A stretch of 64,000 nt of DNA from Eudorina sp. 2006-703-Eu-15 (taxonomy: Eukaryota > Chlorophyta > Chlorophyceae > Chlamydomonadales > Volvocaceae), in contig BDSI01000160.1 in assembly GCA_003117195.1 (NCBI GenBank), forward strand, positions 54,290-118,289. Reading direction: 5' to 3'. A model generated the notes under the pieces. It was not told the origin of the DNA, searched no databases, and saw only the letters and a list, made by a program, of their open reading frames with translations. Numbering within the stretch: position 1 is the stretch's first letter; each line of letters starts with the position of its first letter. Made by a program: the position numbers and the translations under genes. This document shows positions 23,784-31,287 of this stretch, piece by piece.

Positions 23784-25521
23784 CTGTCACACACCCCCGT
23801 GTCACCACACCCCTGTGTCACACACACACACGCAGGCGAGCGAGCTGTCGGAGGTCGAGGGAGAGGAGGGCGCCGAGGACGGCACGCCGCACAGCAGCCG
23901 CCGCCCCACCCGCCAACAGAGCCGCATCGCCTTCTCTGAACACGTCAGCGAGGACGACTACGACGAGGCGGAGGACCACCCGGCCGGCGCCGGTGACGCA
24001 GGGCCCAGCCAGCCGCCGCCACCAGCGGCGGCCCCGCGGCCGGCTGGACCCGTGGGTCGCAGCACCGTCGCCTACGTGCCGCCGCCGTCGCGAGAGCCGG
24101 CGGCGTTTTCGGAGCCGCTCACGGGCACGGAACGGCCCGGCCGTCTGGGTAGCCTGGCCAGCATCATCACGGGTGTGCCGCCGCCGCCGTCCGGCGTGCC
24201 GGCGCCCATCCGTCGGCGCGGGCTGTCGCGACAAACGAGCGTCGCGCCGCCGCAGGGTACGGCGGACCCGTACGGCGCCGGTCTGGCGGGCGACGACGCG
24301 GAGGCCGCGGCGGTGCCGCCGCCGCCGGCGCCGGTTGCGCCTGGCGGCGTGGCGCCGGCGCAGGTGATGACGCCGGAGACGGCGCTGCAGGTGATCAACC
24401 AAGCGCTGCAGCCACGACCCACGGGTCAGCCGTCCATGCGGCGGAGCCCCAGCCGCCGGGTGCAGCTGCCGCCGGAGCTGGAGCGCCGCCAGTCGCAGCT
24501 GGCCCGGCAGCAGGAGCTGCTGGCTGCGGCGCAGGCCGCCATGGCCGCGCGGCGCATGGCCGGCAGCCCCAGCCGCGGCACCAGCCGCGCCACCAGCCGC
24601 GCCGCCAGCCGCGCCGCCAGCCCGCCGCGCGGCGCCAGCCGCGGCCGCGCGCGCCCCGGCGAGCAGTTCGGCCTGCCGCCGCCGCCGCCGGGCGCCGACC
24701 CGAGCAACGCCGTGCAGCTGGCGGAGGCGGCGCTGGAGCGCCGCCAGCAGGAGGAGGCCGCGAACCAGGCCTACGTGGACGACCTCATGGAGCGGATGCG
24801 AGCGGGGCTATCCACGACGGGCGAGCGGCTCGCCGTGACGGGCCGCCAGGGGCCGGGCACCATGCGACGAGGTGGCGGCGGCTTGGGTGGCGGGGGGACC
24901 GACGACGGCGCCGCCATCGGCATCGGCGACCTGCCTACCGGCAGCTTGGGATCCGCCGGCTTCTCACTCGGCACCCTCGGCCGATCCGCGCTGCTGCGCG
25001 GCGCCGGCGGCGACGCCGCCGCCGCGCCGACGATGGGACAGCGGTACCAGCGGGCCGGCGGCGCGGGGCCGTCGGGGGCGGCGGCGCCGCCGCCGCCGCC
25101 GCGCGCCGAGTCGCCGGCGCGAGTGGCCGTACAACCGCGCCGGCTGCTGGCGACGCCGGAGGTCGGCCCCGCCGCGGCGCCGGTGGCCCCGTCAGCGGCG
25201 CCGTCGGTGCTGTCCGGCGGGTTCAACACGCAGGGTCCGTTCCTGGGACCGGCTCTGGGACCCATCGTGCCGCCGCCGCCGCTGTTCGAGGTCTCGCCCG
25301 GCAGGCGCCGCATGGCTGGAGCCGCGGGCCGCGGCGGCGCCGCCGCGGGCGGATCCGGGTCGGGCAGCGGCGCGCCGCCGGGCACTGGCAGCGGCACTGG
25401 CACGCTGCAGCGGCCCGCGAGCCGGGCCCGCGGAGTGGAGGTGGAGGAGGTGGAGGACCTGGACTTCTCTATCCGGAGGGAGCTGCCGCAGCCGCGCCGG
25501 CGCCAGGCGGGCGACTCGTGA
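1..25521 (+). CDS. Giant polycystin-family (PKD/TRP) channel with Ig-like ectodomain, 5' end outside window
   Basis: Thirty-one exons join in phase to about 4,350 residues ending in TGA at 25521. Exons: 3-217, 691-1090, 1809-2108, 2616-2734, 3624-3888, 4370-4563, 4865-4967, 5369-5506, 6016-6108, 6389-6672, 6974-7060, 7251-7337, 7695-7820, 8215-8366, 8753-9113, 9391-9666, 10094-10255, 10615-12657, 12895-12999, 13341-13595, 14187-14848, 15172-15384, 15747-15936, 16276-16734, 17328-17540, 18232-18510, 18828-19405, 19727-22194, 22536-22744, 23067-23399, 23836-25521. Introns are GT-AG except 1091-1808, which is GC-AG. The family forms cation channels of ciliary and plasma membranes. The TOP-like motifs and following hydrophobic segments identify it; the ectodomain carries many NxS/T sites and cysteines. 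Most introns are phase 0. Four one-base phase breaks occur in exons 1, 2 and 10. Start and signal peptide are not seen. Family call is confident; ion selectivity and partners are unknown. Confidence -1.
341..577 (+). repeat. Intronic repeat of a GCTTTGTTGGGTTTTAG-type unit
   Basis: About ten imperfect copies of a 19-24 bp unit rich in TTGCTTTGTTGGGTTTTAG lie in intron 1 (218-690). The inner TTGGGTTTTAG resembles the green-algal telomere repeat TTTTAGGG only loosely. No coding role: it lies between two exons. Confidence -1.
1255..1790 (+). repeat. Minisatellite of CACCTCCAACGCACCG units inside a GC-AG intron
   Basis: Over 500 bp of permuted 9-, 10- and 16-bp blocks (CCTCCAACG, CACCGCA, CACCGCCAACG) fill the intron between 1090 and 1809. 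The array is nearly stop-free in several frames on both strands, which produces long spurious ORFs. The flanking exons join in frame (MTFFMQ to IYVEYSTEV) across it. Confidence -1.
2876..2995 (+). repeat. Dispersed element X, copy A
   Basis: Shares with 38478-38572 (+) and 5649-5729 (-) the ordered blocks CGGCGGTCT, CGGGTTAGC, CGGCCAG, GCCCGG and (A)GATCTGT/AGATATGTAA, then ATTCAC. The right end runs into the 42-bp tandem array starting at 3018. A perfect 9-bp inverted repeat, GGCCTCTAG with loop GGGGA, lies just upstream at 2834-2856. Confidence -1.
3018..3548 (+). repeat. 42-bp tandem minisatellite, 12 full copies plus a partial one
   Basis: Units start at 3018 and every 42 bp to 3522. Each begins GTCAATATCAAGACAGCG and ends ATGCGACCTCCTTT. 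The only variation I see is CAATATG versus CAACATG (copies 4, 5, 6 and 9 have C). It sits in the intron between exons 2616-2734 and 3624-3888. Because 42 is a multiple of 3, it is open in several frames and makes a false 14-residue peptide repeat. Confidence -1.
5619..5729 (-). repeat. Dispersed element X, copy C, with a (TTTG)n tail
   Basis: Reverse-strand copy at 5649-5729 of the element described at 2876. On the minus strand it reads CGGCGGTCT, CGGGTTAGCAGCCCTCGG, CCAGGCCCGG, CAGATATGTAAC and then runs directly into an (AAAC)n tract (plus-strand TTTG at 5619-5650). It lies in the intron 5507-6015. Confidence -1.
6872..6893 (-). repeat. Dispersed element Y (GGGTCGGGCGGG...CTAA), divergent short copy
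   Basis: Minus strand reads GGCGGGTCTCTTACCTAA followed by ACACACAC, matching the 3' end of the copy at 53896-53976. Flanks are GT-rich (GTGTGTATG types), so target duplications cannot be judged. It lies in intron 6673-6973. Confidence -1.
10292..10361 (+). repeat. (CA)n microsatellite
   Basis: About 35 CA units with single interruptions (CGCA, CATA), in the intron between exons 10094-10255 and 10615-12657. Confidence -1.
10371..10480 (+). repeat. Cluster of dispersed elements: family Z, Y, Z
   Basis: Two family Z pieces (CCTGTTCTGCCCGCCTGAGG at 10371 and CCTGTTCTGCCTGC at 10458) flank a family Y copy at 10416-10446 (TTGGTTTGGGTCGGGCGGGT, then GCATTTCTAA). ACACACACACC occurs on both sides of the Y copy, but the surrounding DNA is CA-rich. 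All lie in intron 10256-10614. Confidence -1.
10615..12657 (+). other. 681-residue single-exon linker of the polycystin, Ala-rich and acidic
   Basis: One 2,043-bp exon, phase 0 at both ends. It contains long Ala runs, (D/E) clusters and three copies of a short motif: LAFDVDEQDAHLFEP near 10900, AALDIDPEDLFLFGS near 11073 and AALDIDEEDEHLYDP near 11326. A second acidic pair reads VEDYDDVVAGA near 11800 and EDEHDDYEDVLEGA near 12030. The end, from about 12280, is predicted helical (IRQVIGKQLIPGLAAISERL) and runs into NTSTCAGTNNATNAVSEC, which keeps it extracellular in the simplest topology. No transmembrane segment is visible here. Confidence -1.
12663..12735 (-). repeat. Dispersed element Y2 plus a GT tract
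   Basis: On the minus strand: (CA)n, then GGGCCTGGGTGGTTCTGGGT, then CTCCTCATTAAACACACC. The same order appears at 56226-56265 (+) and, more diverged, at 15944-15989 (-). It occupies intron 12658-12894 right after the donor. Confidence -1.
12895..15936 (+). other. Helical stalk and polycystin TOP domain
   Basis: Exons 12895-12999 and 13341-13595 encode a likely coiled-coil or helical stalk (MNNLENKFTNEDKQYESEYL; MSDITNRTRQVLDNLVAQQR). Exon 14187-14848 leads into the TOP-type region with CASKFAGLRSEC. Exons 15172-15384 and 15747-15936 carry the recognisable parts: IGEDPVYDRGTSLYSYD, WAYYNFSEGN, a glycine-rich PYGF, GYPVFFDT, and RLLVYNPNEKVFG. These match the conserved polycystin luminal/extracellular domain that packs above the pore in PKD2 proteins. 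Order and spacing are right for the family. I see no S1-like hydrophobic helix upstream. Confidence -1.
13596..13715 (+). repeat. GGGCGGGT/GGGT repeat at an intron start
   Basis: The intron 13596-14186 opens with about 120 bp of permuted GGGT and GGCGGGT units. It is G-rich on the transcribed-sense strand and could form G-quadruplexes in the pre-mRNA. No coding signal. Confidence -1.
15944..15989 (-). repeat. Dispersed element Y2, diverged copy
   Basis: Minus strand reads TGGGCGGCCTTGGCGGTTCT, then GGGGTGTCCTTAGGCACAC. It resembles the copies at 12663 and 56226 and is followed on the plus strand by a GTGTATGT tract. It lies at the start of intron 15937-16275. Confidence -1.
16276..18960 (+). 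other. Polycystin transmembrane segments S2-S6 and pore region
   Basis: S2 is at about 16342-16398 (WIMALFVCLYGAFALLDIV). S3 is at about 16528-16608 (FWVCWEVAAWGIMLAAMVIL). S4 spans the intron, 17506-17540 plus 18232-18270 (MWYVYFLLQ then AVVLLMLMVRLLVYLAF). S5 is at about 18330-18400 (LLYWTAIAGTVLVMCGVLVT). The pore stretch follows (FGYRLADMATLGASLYVLLQ), then S6 at about 18886-18950 (GPLFLVFVLYAFVAAILI), ending in a basic stop-transfer RQVHKLRRARRR. The S3-S4 loop has KDESAWNPYLANQL, similar to the conserved loop of polycystins. A selectivity-filter GD/E pair of the PKD2 type is not obvious, so conduction is not proven. Confidence -1.
19600..19712 (+). repeat. Family Z fragment followed by a diverged element Y copy
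   Basis: CCCCTGGCATGGCACGCACT near 19608 resembles the start of the family Z copy at 30249. At 19669-19699, GGGTTGGGTCGGACGGGTGT then CTTCGCTGAACACCC resembles element Y. ACACACC-type sequence flanks the second. Both are in intron 19406-19726. Confidence -1.
22786..22868 (+). repeat. TATATTTATGTATA repeat, AT-rich island
   Basis: About 80 bp of TATATTTATG/TGTATAT units in the intron 22745-23066, unusually AT-rich for the region. The same intron ends in five to six copies of CCTCACCACC at 22977-23036. Confidence -1.
23694..23785 (+). repeat. (CA)n microsatellite, about 90 bp
   Basis: Near-perfect CA array in intron 23400-23835, followed by CCTGTCACACACC-type blocks up to the acceptor at 23834-23835. 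Confidence -1.
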
Positions 25522-26559
25522 GCGGCGGCGGTGATGTGGATGAGGGGGTAGAAGAGGAAGAGGAGGAGGAGGGGCAGGAGGAGGGCGGGAATGGACGAGC
25601 GGGATGACGACGAGGAGGAGAAGGAGGAGGAGGAGAAGGAGGAGGAGGAGGAGGAGGAGGAGGAGGGGCAGGGAATGAGCCGAGAGCGGCCGCTGCTGCC
25701 CGCTGCGGGCGAAGTGCCGTCCGAGTCGAGCGTTCCGTCCAGTGCATGTGTGCGTGCGTGTGTGCGGTCGTGCGGTCGTGCGTGTGTGTGAGAAAGTGCA
25801 TGTATGCAAATGTTCATATTAGCAATCGCGCGCGGACGCCGCACGCTCTCGTGATATCACTGCTGGTATGTTGATGCTGCTGCCGCTGCCGCGGGAGGAA
25901 TAATGCACTTCATGATGATGAATCATCATCGTCTCGGCCGGGTTTGGCCCGTCGGTCCGGTCAGGAAATTCATCTACCTTGGGGGTTTAGGAATGAGTAC
26001 GGCGCGATGTACGTAAGGCGGGCGGGCGGGCACGTGTGTGTGTGTGGTGTATGATCCCCACGGTCAGTGTCGTACCCAACAGCAGTAGGTCGAGGAATCC
26101 TCCTAGCCGTACTCGGCCTGCCGTACGCCCCTGTCTTTGGATTCCCGTCCCGCAAGCCCCCGGCGCGGGTGGGGCGGCGACACGGGCGCATGGCCCACCT
26201 CCCGAACCCACCGGCGGCAGTCCCCCACCTCCGAGTCGGTCCCCTCCCCTCCCGGGGTCTAGGGGGGGATCTGACCGGATCTGCCGCGCGGACGCCGCGC
26301 CGCCTGCCACTGCGAGCGAGCCCCATCGCCGCCCCATTCCGTCGGGCCAACCTAGCTAGAACAAGTGAACAACGCCCGCCCGCCCGCCCAAGGCCGCCCG
26401 CTCTTGCCCGCTCAGCCTTGCATTTGAACGCGTGCGTTGTGTGGTCAGGGGTCACCCCTTCAAACGTGGTCATCCGCCAAAGCTTATTTGCCATGAACCA
26501 AGTCCTTTCTTTAGCTGTGAACGGTTTCCCATCGACTGACACCGGTGTGTGCATGTGTG

Positions 26560-26564
26560 TGTAA
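26560..26564 (+). promoter_or_regulatory. Candidate poly(A) signal TGTAA of the polycystin gene
   Basis: First TGTAA I find downstream of the stop at 25521, about 1.04 kb away. TGTAA is the usual signal in Chlamydomonas-type algae. The match is short, so this is suggestive only. Confidence -1.
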
Positions 26565-26925
26565 GTGTTTGTGTGTGTGGAGAATCATTATCTATCATCG
26601 TGGTGTCATTATCGGTGTCCCGCGACCCTGCTGATAACGGAAGGGACGTCATTAGCGCTGCTGGCTTCAATTCTGCGTGCATATGCCTGTATGTGCGGCA
26701 TGTGTGACTGCGTGTGTATTATGTATGGCGTGTGTATGTACGGCGTGTGCCGGAGCGTGCGTTGCTCGTATTTGTATGTCGGGGCCTGGGGCGACCGGGT
26801 TTTTGGTATCATCGGGTGTGCAGCAGCAACGTGGGGGGGAGGGGCAACGGGAACCCCAATGCCGCCACAGCGCCTGGCCCTGGAGGGAACGACACCCTCG
26901 GGGGCCGCCTCCTGGGGGCTGTGGC

Positions 26926-27005
26926 TGCCGCTGCTGCTGCTTCTGCTGCTTCTGCTGCTGCTGCCGCTGTTGCTGGCTTGCTGCTGCTGCTGCTGCCGCT
27001 GGGGG
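26926..27005 (+). repeat. CTG/CTT trinucleotide-type tract
   Basis: GCTGCTGCTGCTTCTGCTGC-type sequence with interruptions (CCG, TTG). It reads as poly-Leu/Cys on plus and poly-Gln/Ser on minus in spurious ORFs. It is in the spacer, with no exon evidence. Confidence -1.
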
Positions 27006-29861
27006 GTGGTGGCAGCTCGTGCGGGTACTGCGGTACACCAGTAGGCATCACAGGTGGTCACCGCGGGTCGTCGGATGCGTCGCATGAGCCGGACATGACG
27101 GCAAGCGTTACCTGGTTGTGGCGGAGGATCACACACTGTGGAGGAAGGGAGGGAGGGAGGGGGGGAGGGGTGCTTCGTTTGTGCGTCGTTTGGGTTGGTG
27201 CGTCCTGGGGGTTACTCTGTAGTCACTCATCGTATGTTTCACCGCTGCTTGTCACCCGTAGTCCGCATTAGGTCCGCGGTGAGTGCCCCGCGCATGATCG
27301 CCGGGTCGGGTCGTCAGACCCCATCAGACCCCCCCTCCCCCCCCTTGGGGGGGCTCGGGGGCCCCGTGGTGGTGGTGGTGGTGTGCCCCAGACAACTGCG
27401 CCCCGGCCACAACGGCGCGGGGCCACAACGGGCCGACCCCAAACCCGCTGCCCGCTGCCCGCCTCTCATCCGTGCCGCGGGGTGCGCGCCGCCGTGCAGC
27501 GGCATGTGGGGATGTAAGGGGAGGAAGGGGAGGACACGGCACGGCGCGGCGCGCTGCCTCGCGCCCCCCCCCGCCCCCCGTCCGCCCCCCCTCCGGCCAG
27601 CCGGCCGGCGTCCCCCGGGCAGCAAGCCGCATCGCGCGTGGGTATGTAGCTGTGTACTGCCTATAGACCTAAACTGCCGTACGTGTACGGTAGTCCGAAG
27701 AACAGACGAGTTGGTGCCCGTCAGGGTCCCGAGTTAGTGCCTGTCGTACGACGGGATGGAGTAAGTTCCCAGTGCGGGATGGGGTTCGGTTGCTGCGCTC
27801 CGGCTGCATGGCGGGGTGGTGGAGGCTGTGAGGATTGGTGGTGGCCGGTGGCTTTCTGCCGGTGGCAAAGCGCCGGCCCCGACTGTGTTCAGCGGGCATT
27901 CATGGGCTGCTTTCCGAGCTTACGAAGACGTGTTGCCGCTTTGGCCGCGAGGTGAGGTGGTGCGCGTGCTGGCGTGCTGTGTTGTTTCCAGCTTTCCACC
28001 CCCTGGCGGACGTGTCGGGAGGAGGTTGCCGCTGGTTGCCGTCATCTGTGTTACGGCGCAGCCCCCATTGATCTGATGATCGGCGATCAGCCGCTGTCCG
28101 AGTATGTGTAATGTGCCTTGCAATTCGATGCACAGTCAGCCGAACGGTCCCTATTACGACTTTTACAAACATGTGCGGCCGGCCTGGCGGTTCGTCCGCG
28201 CGTGGTTGGATGGTCACTTCAGATGTCAGCCCCCTCGCTTGGCAGCAAACCGGTGGGCGAAGAGCTCTAGGGGTTGAGCGAGGAACCGGGTAAGAGCACC
28301 ACCGCCACCACCGCCATCACCACCACCGCTTCCACCACCACCACCACCACCACCACCGCTTCCACCACCCCATGTACAACACCGCTCTCCGGGGGATTAG
28401 ACCACAACGCAATCACCAACTGTTACGGCGCTTGAGCCGATCTTCCGCTCGGACCACCAGGCAGCTCATCCAGTAGGCACCACCTCATCCTAGATACCCG
28501 TACAACCTCGTACGACCAGCCTCACGATTCCATATACACAACTTGAAGTGCACGGCGGTGCGGGGCGGTGCCGCATCGGAATTCGGAAACATTTCTGTCC
28601 CCTGTAACACGACAGCGAACGACGTACTACTGTACTACTGCAGCTTCGCAGGGGAGGTGGAGATGCCTTGGAGCAAACTTGCGGTGCATCTGCCCACCCG
28701 GATGGACACGGCCTGTCGCCGTCCGTGTTGGGCTCCCCGACTGGTCGGTCCCACCCTGGAGCCACACCGAGACACATACACACACACGCATCCCCCCTCA
28801 CCTCTCCTCCCCTCGCCCCCTGCCTGCGCATGCAGTCTCTGCGCCCCGTACTGCGGCACCTCACACCGCCTCCTAACCACACAGCGTACGCACACCACAC
28901 ACACACACACACATACACACACACACCCCGGCCAACCTGCCGCCCAGGGTTCAGACCCTGGATTACATCCTGGGCGGGCAGAGTATTCAACCCATGGACT
29001 CGGGACACCCCTGAAAGAAATGTGAACATGGCCAACGAGCAGCAAAACCGACCGAACCCCAGAAACGCGGACACAAACCCGAACCCGAGATGTGTGCTGT
29101 GTGTGCGCGCATCCGTACATCCGTACATCACCGCTCCGATCCTCCCGGGACCGATTTGCAGACACGCGTACACACACACACATGCCGTACATAAAAGAGT
29201 CGTGCACTGTGTCGCGTGTGTGTCCAGGCTGTCGAGGCGGGATGGGGATACCACCCAACGCGGCCACGCAATAAAACACATCGCGTGCGGCACTACGAAT
29301 CACCCGCAGGATGCCGTACCACACCCGTGCCACCTGTGCGGTACACATGAGTACGATAGTGGCTCGTCAAAAATCGACAGGACTTCAACAACCGCTTCCC
29401 GTACAGATTCATATCCAACCCTGCGAGTCAACTTCAACATCCTGCCAGACGACCGCAGCAGTGTCGTACTGAAAATCTGCATCGTACACACGGCAGTCGT
29501 ACACCGATGACATCATATGCCTCCTCGGAATCACTGTCTCTCGCGCCAGCCAAACGGTTGCAACCCGTACATTTTTGCAACGACCTGTTCTGTTAGTTCA
29601 CAACGGCATGTCCACTTCAAAATCGCGCAGTTTCAGGCTGAAGGCACCTCGAAGCTCGTCCGACAGCGCACCGTACCGCTGCCGTACGCGACGAGCATTA
29701 TATACAACGCGCAGAAAGCCTCCGTGAGATTCCCAGGTCGCCCAGTCCCCCGGTGGCTCATCACCGCCCACTTCCGCGGACGCGTCCCGCCCTTCCCCCG
29801 GGGGCACATCGACACACCCGTCGCAGCAGACCAAACACCTGCTTAACCCGAATCCACACAA

Positions 29862-29898
29862 GCATGTCACGCACTCCTGTTCTGCCTACCTGAGAAAC
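29862..29898 (+). repeat. Dispersed element Z, best copy
   Basis: Reads GCATGTCACGCACTCCTGTT then CTGCCTACCTGAGAAAC and passes into ACACATACAGACACACAC. Related pieces are at 10371, 10458, 19600, 30249 and 39303. Confidence -1.
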
Positions 29899-30248
29899 AC
29901 ATACAGACACACACACGCACACACACATACACATGTGGCGACGTCCCCCTCCCCCAGTCCGAGATCCCACCCATCGGGGCTGGCGGTTACGAGCCCCTCT
30001 CTTCAAACGAGCCAGCACCCGGACGCTCGATCGCCACTTCGCGGACCCACCATCGCCGCACGTCCACTTCACCGCCGGGGGGTTCCCTCTCACACCCTCC
30101 TCGTCCCTTCCCGCGCCCAGAGCCGGTCCCTTCCAAAGACGTTGAGCACCCACCCACCCCTCCGTCTGTTACGACGACCACAACCGACGGCTCCGCCCCT
30201 TCTCGACCAAGTGGTCTTCCTAGACACACAAGTGCACGCACAGCTACG

Positions 30249-30290
30249 CCCCTGGCATGTCAAAGCACTCCTGCCCTGCCCACCGAACAA
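30249..30290 (+). repeat. Dispersed element Z copy
   Basis: Reads CCCCTGGCATGTCAAAGCAC then TCCTGCCCTGCCCACCG and AACAACACACGCG. ACACAAGTGCACGCAC lies just before it and ACACACGCGCATTCAC just after, which may be a degraded direct repeat. Confidence -1.
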
Positions 30291-31287
30291 CACACGCGCA
30301 TTCACATCGACATGCCACACACCAAACAAACATGTACACACACATGGTAATTGTCTTCTCAGGTAGCTGCTGCTGCGCACTGTCCTGCTCTAAGATAGAT
30401 GGCCTCGCTTATCGACCAGTCCACCCATGTCCACTATCTGTAGCCGGTCGCGAAATGAAATCCGGTCTGGATCGCGGTACGCGTCGCTGACAGATCGCTT
30501 TGCGCCACCCACTGCCCTTCTAACTTTTCTACTCTCTACGAGATCCCGCCGTACAGATCCTCTCCTGACCACGGACCACGGAGCCACTACGACACACAGG
30601 CGTGTCCGGGTGTCGTACACAACCGTACATGTCAGCCGACCAGAAGTCGTCGTACGACATGTGTCGTCCAGGCAGACTCAACCAAATCGTGGCACGACCC
30701 GCATCAACTTCCCAGGCCACAACCAGAAAACCAATATCTATCGCCGTGCGATAATACAACGCCGATCCAGAATGCGCGCCTCGCCCTGCATGCAACCGTC
30801 TCGTACATATGTACGGATCCACGTACCGGACAACACAGAAACGTAATGGAACGCACACATCGGGCGCCTGCAACCATTCCATCCGCCACATCCATCAGAC
30901 CCTCAATTCGACACTCAACAAGGCAACCACTCAACGGGTGCGTAGCAGCGTCCCCCGTCCTTTTCGCAGAGCAACGTCGTACAACGACAACTCGTACAAC
31001 AGTGAGTGGCACGACCCGGAGGCTTACTGACGCACCCACCGAGCCCCAACCGAACCTAAAACCCCCTATAGAGACCTGAAACCCGCCGGAAAGCAATCCG
31101 AAATCGATTCACAACGGCGCCGCAGATCGACCCAGAGTTCCCCCGACCTGACCACTGGCCCCTTGTACGATTGGACTTGACGTGACAACAAATGTTGGAT
31201 GATGACCAAAAGCCCTATACCGTGTTCGTGTGTGTACAACGGTCTCTGCCCCTTCATTCCGTCGATCCACAATCCCTTTCCCATCCA

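Larger units (their letters stand above)
18961..25521 (+). other. Cytoplasmic tail of the polycystin, low complexity, about 2,190 residues as read from the exons
   Basis: Exons 18828-19405 (end), 19727-22194, 22536-22744, 23067-23399 and 23836-25521. Conserved-looking helical patches sit among Ala/Gly/Pro/Ser filler: DLRNMFKWALQTTT, NFDDMMYKMKKRMGAAGG, VQTAMRNVHLIRENMG, RVVIFATATGVVQRLTSHVL and VEVEEVEDLDFSIRREL near the C-terminus. Two related segments, ALQVMLAPQPS near 20480 and ETALQVINQALQPRP near 24380, hint at an internal duplication. A run of SRGTSRATSRAASRAAS near 24575 is a potential phosphorylation cluster. I see no EF-hand. Confidence -1.
25522..31287. other. Spacer between convergent genes, holding both 3' regions
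   Basis: About 5.8 kb without a gene that I can support. The left part is the probable 3'UTR of the polycystin gene, with GA-rich purine tracts at 25540-25680 and a TGTAA at 26560-26564. A CTG/CTT-type tract lies at 26926-27005 and a CCACCA/CCACCG tract at 28293-28368. A CA tract is at 28892-28926, and family Z repeat copies are at 29862 and 30249. On the minus strand, TGTAA appears at 28963-28967 (TTACA on plus), the first one downstream of the gene ending at 31288. The part 28500-31200 is strikingly rich in GTAC-containing words. Short ORFs here show no family resemblance. Confidence -1.

Noticed and set aside
25591..25791. Glu/Lys-rich plus-strand frame after the polycystin stop
   Set aside because: It is the GAGGAG purine tract of the 3'UTR. 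The upstream TGA ends a well-phased protein.
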